Source: Prostheceraeus crozeri (lineage: Eukaryota; Platyhelminthes; Polycladida; Euryleptidae). Taken from it: a DNA stretch of 64,000 nt. Positions 1 through 10,160 of the stretch are shown piece after piece (position 1 is the first letter of the stretch; every line of letters starts with the position of its first letter). The DNA lies in contig CAJQUW010016186.1 in NCBI GenBank assembly GCA_907163375.1, forward strand, positions 62,001 to 126,000, given 5' to 3'. The position numbers and the translations under genes were made by a program. Below the pieces are notes generated by a model. The model was not told the origin of the DNA. It did not search any database and was given only the letters and a program-made list of their open reading frames with translations.

Positions 1-1059
1 ATGATATTCACGAGCAGAAGCAAGTAAACACGTCTAGCTAGATCACGTATTTTCTGCGAAATAAAATTGGGTCATTGTTGACTGTGTCTTACATAGAAAA
101 TGAAAATGATCACGTTCCTGATCCATTGGCGCATTCATGGGTTGTAAATAGCTTTGTCTCAGATTCCTGCTCCTTACCAGGCCACTGTGGCGCGGTTATT
201 CCGACGCAAAAATTCGTCTGAATAGTAATTTTATTGCTAATCCGTTATTCGCAAGAATTTATGCGTGCGAGAAAAAACGATTTCCTTGGTTTCTCACCAT
301 CGGTATGCTGATATTTGATCAAGAATTCATACATTCTCATACGATGATGAAAATCATCCCAGCAGCCATTTATAATACACATCCAGATACTTAAACAAAT
401 CAATCAAACTACCCTGGATGAATTATAGAGCAAGGTTTTGATGTCTCCTTAGTCAATGAATACATGCAATCATAGAAACGCGAAATAAATAAATATTATA
501 ATCAATTTATCATTCAATCCAATTAATCTTTTATATTTCAGAGATGAAGCAAAAAATGTTGCGCTCGAATCTCCAACAGCGTCAATCGTCATCATGCAGT
601 GATCAAACTAGATAATAAAAGGAATAGCCTTCTAGACGTTTTATCTTTCGTTTTCAGCACGATGTAAATATATGGCACATTGTCATGCGTTGACATTCTG
701 AGTTCATTGTGGAGTTGCACTTTAACCATGCACTTTAACGAGGATGTTATGAACCATGAAGGACATATTGCAGACCAAAAATACATTTGACTTGGAGTGG
801 AACAGGATGAAGACAGCTTGGATACACAGTGCTGAAAAAGAGTGTGGTCGCAGCAAAGGCTGGGCAGGCATAAGAGACCTGATGGTGGAATTCGGAAGTG
901 GAAAGCGCTGACAAAGAAAAGAAGTTGCGCTTCAAACAATGGCAGCAAAGCAAGTGTGAGGCAACTAAAGCTCTCTATAAAAATGTAAAGAGATAAAATA
1001 TCACTATCAAATGAGACCGATGAACTGCACTAAAATAATTATTGATGAAGTTGAAGATA
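1..1059. other. Intergenic DNA, no supported gene
   Basis: AT-rich DNA before the first Tc1 element. Acceptor-like TTTCAG stretches occur near 543, but the short open stretches behind them have no recognisable product. The longest frame (592-948, minus) has no known motif and is probably chance. I see no RNA gene or repeat here. Confidence 0.5.
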
Positions 1060-2190
1060 CAGTCCGTTTCATAAAAAGTGGATCATCCTAAAATTTGACT
1101 AAATAAAACATAAGTATTATACAGAAAGCATTTTTCATGTTATTTCATGTCCCTAATATATTTAAATGTCCTTATATAATCTGATAAGCTATGATACAGT
1201 AACGGTTCTTAAGAAGCTAATATTTTGTGGCCCTACCCTTATTGTCAATGACATTATCAATTCGTCTAGGCATTGATTCGATGATATCGTTGATTTTTGA
1301 CTGATCTAACTTTCTCAACTCTCGTTTTAACAGTGACGTAAGTTGTGATACGTCATCTGTAGGTAGCAGTGAACGACGAACGTTACGTTTTAGAATACTC
1401 CATACATTTTCTATAGGATTCAAATCAGGAGAACGAGCTGGCCAAGATAATGTCCTAAGCTCTAATTGAGACTTGCATAAGTTGACTCTACTACTCCTGT
1501 GACACGTAGCATTATCATCCATAAATAACCAAGTCGATGGATCACCAAGTTGATCTGTCATTTGGCCAATGTTCATTCGTAAAACATTCACATAGCGTTC
1601 AGAATTCATAGTTCCTTGCTGTATGTGAAGTAGTTCTAGCAAGGCTGACACTTTGCCTTTTGTGAATGCGATCTCGTTATTGTTCATTTGTGCTTTGTAT
1701 TGTTTTCAACCGGTAAGAGATAGATTTCTAGCTGAAAGCAATCAGGAGTGCTGCCAACACCACCGCAACGAAGTCAGGAAGCTATGGAACATGAAGTCCA
1801 GTTAATCACATGTAGCAGTTACATTATTGTTGATGAATAATGGTGCTATACTGGCTCTGATTGACCGATTTTCTTTATTTTTGCTTTGCTTGATAGCTTT
1901 TGGCTTGTAGAACAACATATTATATAACAAAGGAAACAAATGTAATTTTATAAGAGTGAGGTATGATTTTGTGTAACATTGCTAAATGAAGATCAAATTA
2001 TCTACTACTTTTTTATCTATAACAGGAAAACAACTCAATATTCATGCTTGAAATTTCCAACAATGATATTAGTAAGCACAACTGACATATCTTCCAAATT
2101 TCAGAGAAATTCGTTCAAGTTTGGCGGAGTTAGACAAAGTTGAAGTTAAGGCGATGTTTAAGGATGATCCATTTTTTATGAAACAATCTG
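1060..2190 (-). mobile_element. Tc1/mariner element, internally deleted copy
   Basis: The ends are inverted repeats (CAGTCCGTTTCATAAAAAGT at the left; the right end reads TTTTTTATGAAACAATCTG) and a TA dinucleotide flanks both sides (1058-1059, 2191-2192), the classic Tc1/mariner target duplication. The copy is 1131 bp against 1658 bp for the longer relative at 41390-43047, so about 0.53 kb has been lost from the middle. The remaining DNA is very similar to that copy. Coding strand is minus. Confidence 0.9.
1217..1687 (-). pseudogene. Tc1 transposase with internal deletion
   Basis: A 156-residue frame. It starts MNNNEIAFTKGKVSALLEL, as in the longer copy at 41.4 kb, then jumps to the C-terminal half. 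The helix-turn-helix DNA-binding region and the first catalytic aspartate region are absent. The second aspartate (FMDDNATCH, about residue 57) and the glutamate (SPDLNPIENVW, about 90) remain with DD34E spacing. The protein cannot catalyse transposition by itself. The deletion keeps an open frame, so a short product could be made, but nothing suggests a function. Confidence 0.85.
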
Positions 2191-2374
2191 TAGTTCATGC
2201 AAAAAACGTCAAACACTGCATCAAGCACTGAAATATGACATATGCATATCAAACATGCTCACTTATATCCAATCTTTAATTGCGCATGTAAGTTTATAGC
2301 AACGATCACAATTGGCATAAAGCATCTGCACTTACATGTAATTATGCCATGCTTCTCTGGAATTTATTTTGTAA

Positions 2375-2382
2375 TATATAAG
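2375..2382 (+). promoter_or_regulatory. Possible TATA box
   Basis: TATATAAG lies about 83 bp upstream of the ATG of the small ORF at 2465. In an AT-rich region such a match can arise by chance, so this is only suggestive. Confidence 0.2.
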
Positions 2383-2464
2383 TATGTATAAAGGTTATTA
2401 TCATTGCATATCATGTCATTTGCCTGAAATTGAAGGCGTTTTACAATAAAATACTTAGCTACTA

Positions 2465-2677
2465 ATGCTGTCATTCATTATTTTTGTGGCTGTGACAATT
2501 TGCAATGCCTATCACGAGCAACGCCGTTCGTTCAGGGGAAGTGAAATTAATTTGAACATGTCACGCATAAACTATATTACAGATCAGGCCACATCGAGCC
2601 AAAATCCTCTGACAGTGCCCCCATCGAAAAAATGGGACTACATACATTTAAATTATATAAGCGAAAAATGGACCTAA
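2465..2677 (+). CDS. Small ORF, possible secreted peptide
   Basis: A 70-codon frame. The first 15 residues are a hydrophobic stretch after Met (MLSFIIFVAVTICNA), shaped like a signal peptide with a plausible cleavage after Ala15. The rest is polar, with an RR pair at about residues 20-21 that could be a dibasic processing site, no cysteines, and no known family. A TATA-like box lies upstream at suitable distance. It sits alone between a Tc1 and a piggyBac element. It may be a chance frame in AT-rich DNA; there is no homology or splice evidence. Confidence 0.25.
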   Translation: MLSFIIFVAVTICNAYHEQRRSFRGSEINLNMSRINYITDQATSSQNPLTVPPSKKWDYIHLNYISEKWT

Positions 2678-3484
2678 GCATACAAAAGAATTACAATTTT
2701 GAACATGCATGTAGTCAGTCTTTTGATATCAAAATTGCCATACTTTTGCGAGAGGATTTTCCAAATGATTGTCGTAAATTGCTAGCAGGCTAGACGACCA
2801 ATGATGTGACTTTGTATCGAAGTTGGCCTTTAGCATCATACTTTTAAAAAAAATTTCCTGAAAAACATGCAAACATATTAAGAAGACTCAGTCAGATTTT
2901 TATATGTATAGCATCTGAATGAAATCAGATTGCTCTACTGGTACTGAAGTAATTAAACTCTAAGTAATAAGTTGCACATAAAATTCAACTTTCCAAAATT
3001 TGCGGAAGTGCTTTCGAATTGTTCCTCACCTTCATTTTTCGCCACTACCGTACCGCGCAACCGCGAAAAATTTTAAATACTGATAGCACGAATCGTCAAA
3101 CTCGATCACATGCGCATAGAATTCCTGTGATACAGCAAATAAGAGCTTCATCTGTAATATTTCAATTTTAAAAAATCATTCCCTTAACCCTTTGAGGTTT
3201 ATAAGGTAACTAACCTAAGAAGCATAAATAAATCAATGTTATCTTGCTTAAATATGGTAAATTAGTGAATATATTAGAAAATATCTAATATAAAGCGTTG
3301 ACATATTGATTTTTTGATGTGGTACAAAAATGTACCACAAAACGGATTACACTTTGAAATAAGACTTATTGAATTTAGACATGAAATTGAGTAAAACATC
3401 CGCTATTCCGAATGACTTTATTCACGATAAACAGAGCTCATCGTTCACATGGAGAAGCATAAAATTGAGTTACGAAAGATCTCC

Positions 3485-5203
3485 TTAGATTTGTAACGTC
3501 ATGAATGATAGTCCCGAAAGCAATTTCGAGAAACTATTCAGACAGAGCGCAACATCACAATCTGTGCACTGAATGTTACTCCTGTTGTCCACCAATCGGG
3601 AGCTGCAATGTTTGCAACGTTTTCTGTCCGCGGCAACTCTTGGGAGATGTAGAGGTGTATTTGAACTTCGAACACGTAATCTCTTGGCAGGAGGTGCACA
3701 TCTTGGCTCTCTTTCTCTACTTGAGAATCCACGAATCATGCTGTTTGCCACTGATCGTCGAAATTCGTACGATGACATCTTTCCCAGTTTCCTAGAGCAG
3801 TAGACAACATATGCATTGTTGATAGCCATGTCCAAAAGATCGAAGAATAGACGAAGGTAGTACTTCTTTGGGGATCTGTGGCCGATCTCGTACGAAACTT
3901 TCTTTTGATCGCACAAATCAACACCCTGCATCGCTGAATTGTATTGCACGACAACAGATGGGATGGTCTTCGGCTGTTTTCCAGGTTGCCCTCGTCTCCT
4001 TCTTTCAACAACTGTTGTCTGTGAGGGATCAACGAAGTTAGACGCGATTAGGACTGGTCGCTTGTCCATCCATAGGCACACGGAAACCTTTTCATTCTGC
4101 GAGACAAAAGAGTGAGTTTCTCCTTCTTTCATCTTCTTTACTTCTTTTGCTTTTGGAGGCAGGCCCTTCCGATGAGAACGAATTGTTCCAATAGCTTTGA
4201 TTCCTTTTGCATGGAGGTCTTCAAGAAGATTGATGGAAGTGAAAAAGTTATCCATTCCAATCACACATCCAGTTCCTTCCACACACTGGCTCAGCTTCGT
4301 AACGACCTGTTCTCCCAAGCCAAGATTGGAGTTTCCTGTATCCTTTCCAGTATACAGATGTATCTGATAAGCATAACCAGATTTAGCTGCCGCCAGAATC
4401 CACTCTTTGAAACCCCATGGAGTCGGTTTTCCTCTCATGTATTGTTTGTTGGAATTGTTTCCCTTGAATTTCACCATATGCTCATCTATCGAAAGCTCTT
4501 CTTCGTATTCATAAGCATCTTGAAAAACCATGTTGGCATGATCCAGGACTGGCTGAATTTTCCAGGACCTTCCAGAATGTTCTGCTTCATTGTCATTGAA
4601 GTGCAAATGAGCTCTCAGGATCTCAAATCTTCTGCTGGTCATGGTTTGGGAAACTTTGCTGACATGAAGATCGTCATCTTGCTTCCAATAGTCTCTCAAC
4701 TCAGGCAATTTATTATATCCCATCAGTATATGGAGGCCAAGTAGCGCCTTCATTTCTTCAGTATTGGTATTCAGGTCAACTCCTTTTCTGTTGGCATATA
4801 AAACGGACTGGGGTAGGATTACTTCTTCTATCAATTTTTGAACCTGAAACGTTTTCTCAAACACTTCGTAAGGTGTTGCAGCTTCACTTAGCTCAGAATC
4901 GATTTTTACGCTGCCGAAAGAAATAGGATTCGTTACTTCAACTGATTTCATCTTATATATTTGAGTCCAATTCAAGCTTGTGGTGTTCGTTGTTTCGCCT
5001 TCTAGTTCATCTTCGTCTTCACTTTCTTCATTGCCAATAATTGTTTCATCAGCCTCGACTGTCTGGTCATCAGTGATGAAAGATTCGTCTTCATCGTCTA
5101 ATGGTTCAATTTCCTCGTCACTATTGTCAGCATATAGCAGGGCAATTGCAGCTTGAGCAGCTCCCCTCCTTGAATGAACGACTCTCACATTCGCCCTTGA
5201 CAT
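3485..5203 (-). CDS. piggyBac-type transposase (C-terminus frameshifted)
   Basis: A 572-residue protein of usual piggyBac length. The N-terminus is acidic (about residues 27-75). The DDE-like RNase-H core carries the three expected aspartates in LSIDEHMVKFKG, IGMDNFFTS and GVDLCDQK. The C-terminus has a cysteine-rich finger (CKHCS, CTDCDVALCL), but the last finger ligands are lost: the expected ending CFRDYHS-stop is present one frame over at 3499-3522, so a small indel just upstream has replaced the final residues with an unrelated tail. An AG acceptor after a T-run stands immediately before the ATG (about 5206), suggesting a 5' UTR intron. It would act on its own TTAA-flanked ends; loss of the finger may impair end recognition. 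Confidence 0.9.
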   Translation of the reverse strand: MSRANVRVVHSRRGAAQAAIALLYADNSDEEIEPLDDEDESFITDDQTVEADETIIGNEESEDEDELEGETTNTTSLNWTQIYKMKSVEVTNPISFGSVKIDSELSEAATPYEVFEKTFQVQKLIEEVILPQSVLYANRKGVDLNTNTEEMKALLGLHILMGYNKLPELRDYWKQDDDLHVSKVSQTMTSRRFEILRAHLHFNDNEAEHSGRSWKIQPVLDHANMVFQDAYEYEEELSIDEHMVKFKGNNSNKQYMRGKPTPWGFKEWILAAAKSGYAYQIHLYTGKDTGNSNLGLGEQVVTKLSQCVEGTGCVIGMDNFFTSINLLEDLHAKGIKAIGTIRSHRKGLPPKAKEVKKMKEGETHSFVSQNEKVSVCLWMDKRPVLIASNFVDPSQTTVVERRRRGQPGKQPKTIPSVVVQYNSAMQGVDLCDQKKVSYEIGHRSPKKYYLRLFFDLLDMAINNAYVVYCSRKLGKMSSYEFRRSVANSMIRGFSSREREPRCAPPAKRLRVRSSNTPLHLPRVAADRKRCKHCSSRLVDNRSNIQCTDCDVALCLNSFSKLLSGLSFMTLQI

Positions 5204-5462
5204 TCCTGAAAAAAAGCATAATGTTTATTCTCTAATATGCATTGTATGCAGGCTACACATGCACGCTTATAGCACTGTATGCGAGTATGTTAGAAACAGT
5301 AACTATAAAAAATCAGTAGGTCTGACCAAACAATACATGGATCTTCATGAAATGTAAATTTTGTACTAAATCCGATTTTATGTAAAATTCCTACTACTTG
5401 AGACACTGATAAGTAACTGATAAGCCGTAATATAAACCGCGTGCTCAATCAGTTACATGCGT

Positions 5463-5534
5463 GTTCCAGTGGTGTAGTGGATAACACCGACACAGCACAA
5501 GTATAATTAGCGGGTTCGAATCCCGCTGCTGAAC
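5463..5534 (+). tRNA. tRNA-like sequence (pseudogene or SINE head)
   Basis: A 72-nt stretch contains a good A box (TGGTGTAGTGG) and a perfect B box (GGTTCGAATCC). The T arm (GCGGG/CCCGC) and D arm (GGTGT/ACACC) pair well, but only four acceptor pairs form and the anticodon stem is poor, with no U at position 33. I therefore read it as a tRNA-derived relic or SINE head inside piggyBac element 1, not as a working tRNA. Confidence 0.45.
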
Positions 5535-6130
5535 TCTCTATTTTTGCAGACTTCAAAATGATTTTAGTTCCATTATTCAGAAATTTAATATTTTTACTCG
5601 ATGCAGAATCTGTTTGATATTGATAATATTGTTCTTTATTACTCTGTAGGTTTTACAGTTAGTAAACCTGTGTCTTATCCCTGACTATTAGCAAGATATG
5701 AATTTTACTTTATTGCAATGTAAAATTCTCTTTCCGTTTTGTGGTGTATTTTTGTACCACCTGTTTTTTTCATTCAATTACGCTAAATCAGTTGATCATA
5801 TACGATTGCTGATATATGTATTTAGAAAGTACTGTAATATACTCGGATAATACGTAGAAAGAGTAATGTTGAATCACTTACTTGTCCGAAAATATCACTC
5901 TGAATCAACAGGTGTCGAAATTGAAATTGATTTCGAAAGATCATCATCTATTACGAAGACAAACAAACATTAAATATATCATTTGGAATGAAATATCACT
6001 TTAAATATATTTTTTAGATTGTGTTTGTACGATATATAGATAGATTTTGTTAAATGTTATCATTACAATTACATAAAGATGGGTTTACTTATGTGGTGCA
6101 TATTTATACCACAAAACCCCAAAGGGTTAA

Positions 6131-9100
6131 TCGCTACTTATTTCCTGAAAAATTATCAGTGAATTTACATCATAGCCTCATGGCGCCTCTTTCAGAGCTG
6201 TGTCGGCTAGTGATAATCCAGGCGACAGCAACAAGCGACTTGCACTGAATCCTTACTTGTCTTTCGCCATTGAACAATGACTAATTGCATTTCCAGTCGC
6301 CCAGTGATAGACTTAGTATAGACTAACGGTTATTCACTTCGACCACAATTGAGTTAAAAGTTTGCTCTATGACTACAAAAGCATAAGAACCCAAAAAGAA
6401 CCCGAGTCATTGAGCGGGTCACCGAATGGTACCTTTGAACAGTTTCATCACTGATATACACACCATCATGCTATAACTTTTTACTTTGTTACCGATTTCC
6501 CTAGACATTCCAAATGTAAAGAATGATTTTAGAAGTGTTTAACATAATCGCAGCTCCATCGCTGAAATTCATCCCAGGAGATATTATTTCAAAAGAGAAC
6601 CGAAGCCTCTTGTATTGACGAACTAAGCTTTGAGGATTGCTGCAATCATCATGCCTGATTGTTCGAATCTCTGTCTTATAGCCATGTATCTGAGGGTTGG
6701 TTCGAGGCACAAGTCGAATTTCTCTGGTCGACCTGGCTTGCGAAGTTTTCTTGGAGATGTTCTTAGAATCTAATGATCTAGTTGTCATGGTGGTAGAAAT
6801 CGATCACAATATCTGATGCATGCAAAAAGAGTCTGACATGTGGATTGGATTTCCTAAAATTTGATGGAATCATGACAATTTGAACACTCTAAAGGTATTC
6901 ATGACTTAGATAAGGCAAGCGATATTTGCATTGGCATCCACTGCCAACTCATCTATATGTAGTTCTATATCATTCATGGGCAATCAAAAGTCCGAGATCA
7001 ATGTGTCTGGCTGAAGATTAGGCGGGCAGAGCCTTCCTAGTCCCCAGTTCACGCGTCCCTGTAGGATGCAAAGCAGGACCAACAAAGGTGAAGCAAGACA
7101 AATAAACAAATCACAGGTCTGTGATTAGCCTATGAGGAAAATTGAGGATTTTTCTGTACAAATTTGAGGAATAGAAACGGAGCCTAGTATGATAATTGCA
7201 AGAGAAACTCCAAATTTTAGCACGGATTTTGGGCCAAACTTCAAGTCATGAAAGTCACAACAAGAAAAACATGAAAACCACGCCACACTCCACTACACTT
7301 TTTGAAGTTGTGTATATTGCAAAGGGATATTGACTTGGTCATAATCACTTCCCGCGTTATTACGAATTTAGTTTGTTGCCTCAAGTATTGTCTGCTTAGA
7401 ATGTGACGAACGGAGGATGTCAGATCAAGCTGCTGATATCCTCTGCTTCACGCTATCGTCTCCAATTCAATGATGCGTGTCAGATTTGGATACTGCAATT
7501 TTTTGAATATAGGATATATCCTCAACCACATGCATCTGGGGCTTTGTAAAGATTAATTTTTACGGACTTTAGGCAAATTTGGGAGGAGAGTAACCCATAA
7601 GTATAGAAAGCTTAAAATCGTTGACGGAATGCTTGTGACTTAAAAAAGTCAGTAATTTATTATGAAGGATACGCCACATTACACACTAATTTATTAATAT
7701 TGCGTTATACTGCATAAGTTTTGGTGGCTCTAGTTTCTTAGCGTTTGAACATATCGCTCCGATCTACATTCAAATGAACATGAATTCTCTCATACCACAC
7801 AAAACAAGTGTCGGGTACAGGCTTGCTGTTAAGTTGTTGGTCTCATACAGGCAAAAAGTGAAAGATTATCACCTCTATTCTTTGAAGTTGCGCAGAGATA
7901 TTGACATCCACATCTTGCAGTGGACCCAGGTTGAAAATCTACCAACCCAGCACTATGTGGTTCAATGTCTTAATTAATCTGAGTTCCGCATGCAACGATA
8001 AGCAATGTGTGCACTAGTTTCACACCAAGCTGTGTTCAGCAAATTATGAAAACGATCTATAAGTGAATAATTCATCCAGGATAAATGTCGGTCAGCAGAC
8101 CCTGGAAACGTAGCTGCAAAAAGACTCATGGGATAGCAGAGCTTCATGCGCTTCCAACCCCCGCACGCTAGTGACCAGGAGGCAGATAGACAACAAATTT
8201 AGGGACCATCCGCTTTACCCCGTCGGATGTGTTCATGTTAAGCGGAAATAAAATGGAGGAGAGTGAGTGAAACAAACGCTTCAGTTGATAAGAGCACTGA
8301 AATCCAAGTGAGCTGGGCTACCTATATGCTATCACGTAATGGATATAGAAGATCGATATAATCCATAAGTTCTTTAAGAAGTACAGGCATGCATTTGGCA
8401 ATCCTATGATCGCAGAAACATATAAAGAAGGTTGTGAAACAGATCAAGATAATAAATGAAAATAATTGAATAAGCATTTTATTGTTGGACTTCTAAGCAT
8501 TATTGTGAAGCTAGAAGTAAAAAATTGCTGACAGTGTTTAAATATACAATTTCTATAGGTTGATCGCAGTGCTTCACTCATTAAATACGTGAAAGAATTG
8601 CACTAAGGAGTTCGACAGACAATAAATTCGGACAACTTCTCTGCTTAGCAAAATAAGTCCGGACGAACCGGAACATCTACAGCCCTGTAGTTTGCAGAAA
8701 TGGAAACGACGTGAAGCAAGATCAATTCAACGTAGCAAAGTGCGTCAAGGTAACAAAATCAAAAAAGAAAATCTAACGACTGTTTAATTTTTCATATGAT
8801 AAATATGATTTTTAAAAGAAAATTATTCCTAAAATGTCTAAAAATTTGAAAATGCTCATTAGAAGGACAAACAACGGTTCTCCTCTCCTCATGTGTAATG
8901 AATTGGCGATTAAGTCGTTCTTTTCAAAATTATGTTTATCACTTCTATATTGATAAGATTCTATTTAACAGTCTGCCCATCTAGATACTAAGAAGACAGG
9001 TCTGTGTCCAATCAAAATATAAGATCTAGCTAGCAAAGCGGGATTACGCTATCTGAAATCTACCAGGTGTCTGAGAGAAAATTATAAAGTTATAAATCAT

Positions 9101-9240
9101 TATTCATGATTAGCAGTATGGATGTAGGATGCATGTCATAGGATTCTGTCATAGGATCTTATCTTCTTAATTGGAAGTTTACACATCATCGCCATTCACC
9201 AAAAAACAATACATTATCCTACATTTAGTCTGTAGTGTGT
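6131..9240. other. Long gene-poor spacer
   Basis: No gene, terminal repeat or RNA structure that I can support over about 3.1 kb. The ORFs at 6501-6788 (minus) and 7774-7977 (plus) are short and without recognisable motifs. Confidence 0.5.
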
Positions 9241-9332
9241 CATATTTGAGGAATTTCTCATAGTTAAGCTATATTTGAGGAATTTTTGAGGATTTGAGGA
9301 ATAATAATTAAATTTGAGGAATCTGAGGAGTA
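9241..9332 (+). repeat. Short degenerate ATTTGAGGAA repeat
   Basis: The motif ATTTGAGGAAT recurs irregularly about five times within 90 bp, and a related ATTTGAGGAATAG occurs at about 7163. It looks like a small decayed microrepeat. No function is indicated. Confidence 0.5.
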
Positions 9333-10160
9333 ATCACAGGCCTGAAATCAAGACACACATTTATTTCATTGAGGTATTTGGAGTCAGAAATTTCTGAGCA
9401 GCTACACACGACAACAAAAATGTAAGATTGTTGCACCAGATAGCCGGTGTAATAGATGCGAGACCAAATATTTGCCGACTCAACCTGCAGTAGCAATAGC
9501 CATTCCATCAACATCTGCTTATTCATTGCTCATTATTCATCTGCTGTATACTTCTGCTGCATTATTCATCTGCCCTACACATAGCTCTCCCTTCTATTCT
9601 TTACTTATCTATATAGGGTTGTTCGTAACTAAGCCAAGCAATCATAAGCTCCGTCCATCAGTCCGCAAACCGATTCCACTGATCTAACTCCCTGCAATAA
9701 GACTAAACAAACATTCATTGCAATGAAATAAAAGCTACTTACTTTCCCTGCTGCCTTGAAACATGCCGTATGCGTAGATATAGGCTGATAGCTTCGTTAA
9801 TAGCGGCAGACCACAAAATTCCACGTCCAGCTGGTACGTTTAGAAATGTGTGCAGTGTTTAAACAAGATCTAACATAAATTTAGAAGGAATTTGTGACAG
9901 AAACATCCTTGCACAAAATACATCAATCTGTAGTTTCCCACATTGTGTCAGCATTTTCTGTAAAAGCGTTGAAATTTCCCGATAGAGTGAACAATTCTCT
10001 ATCCAATGATACCAAGTTTGTTGTATGTTTTTGCAGGATAAAAATAACAATGATCACGTGAATGAAATATATCCAATTTTGAATCATTGCTATTAAAATA
10101 CAACTATTACAACTTCTTGTAAAACCATTTACATTTCTGGAGGATTCAGAATTTCCGGCA
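9333..10160. other. Spacer left of the satellite, no supported gene
   Basis: AT-rich DNA with no recognisable gene. The satellite begins abruptly at 10161 without a visible terminal repeat on this side. Confidence 0.45.

Larger units (their letters stand above)
3188..6126 (-). mobile_element. piggyBac element 1 (near-complete)
   Basis: The element is bounded by TTAA at 3184-3187 and 6127-6130, with inverted ends CCCTTTGAGGTTTATAAGG (left) and, on the other strand, CCCTTTGGGGTTTTGTGG (right). It is 2.9 kb and carries one piggyBac transposase gene on the minus strand. Three 20-nt hairpins of form GTGGT(A/G)..ACCAC lie inside the ends at 3319-3338, 5741-5760 and 6093-6112; subterminal repeats of this sort are often transposase-binding sites. 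A tRNA-like sequence lies in the 5' non-coding part (5463-5534). Confidence 0.92.

Noticed and set aside
4112-4744. 210-codon ORF on the plus strand
   Set aside because: Lies entirely antisense to the piggyBac 1 transposase and has no motif.
6501-6788. 95-codon ORF with faint likeness to histone H3 (EIR...LVR...FEI)
   Set aside because: The alignment needs several gaps, and the histone-fold residues are not kept in order. Not strong enough to annotate.
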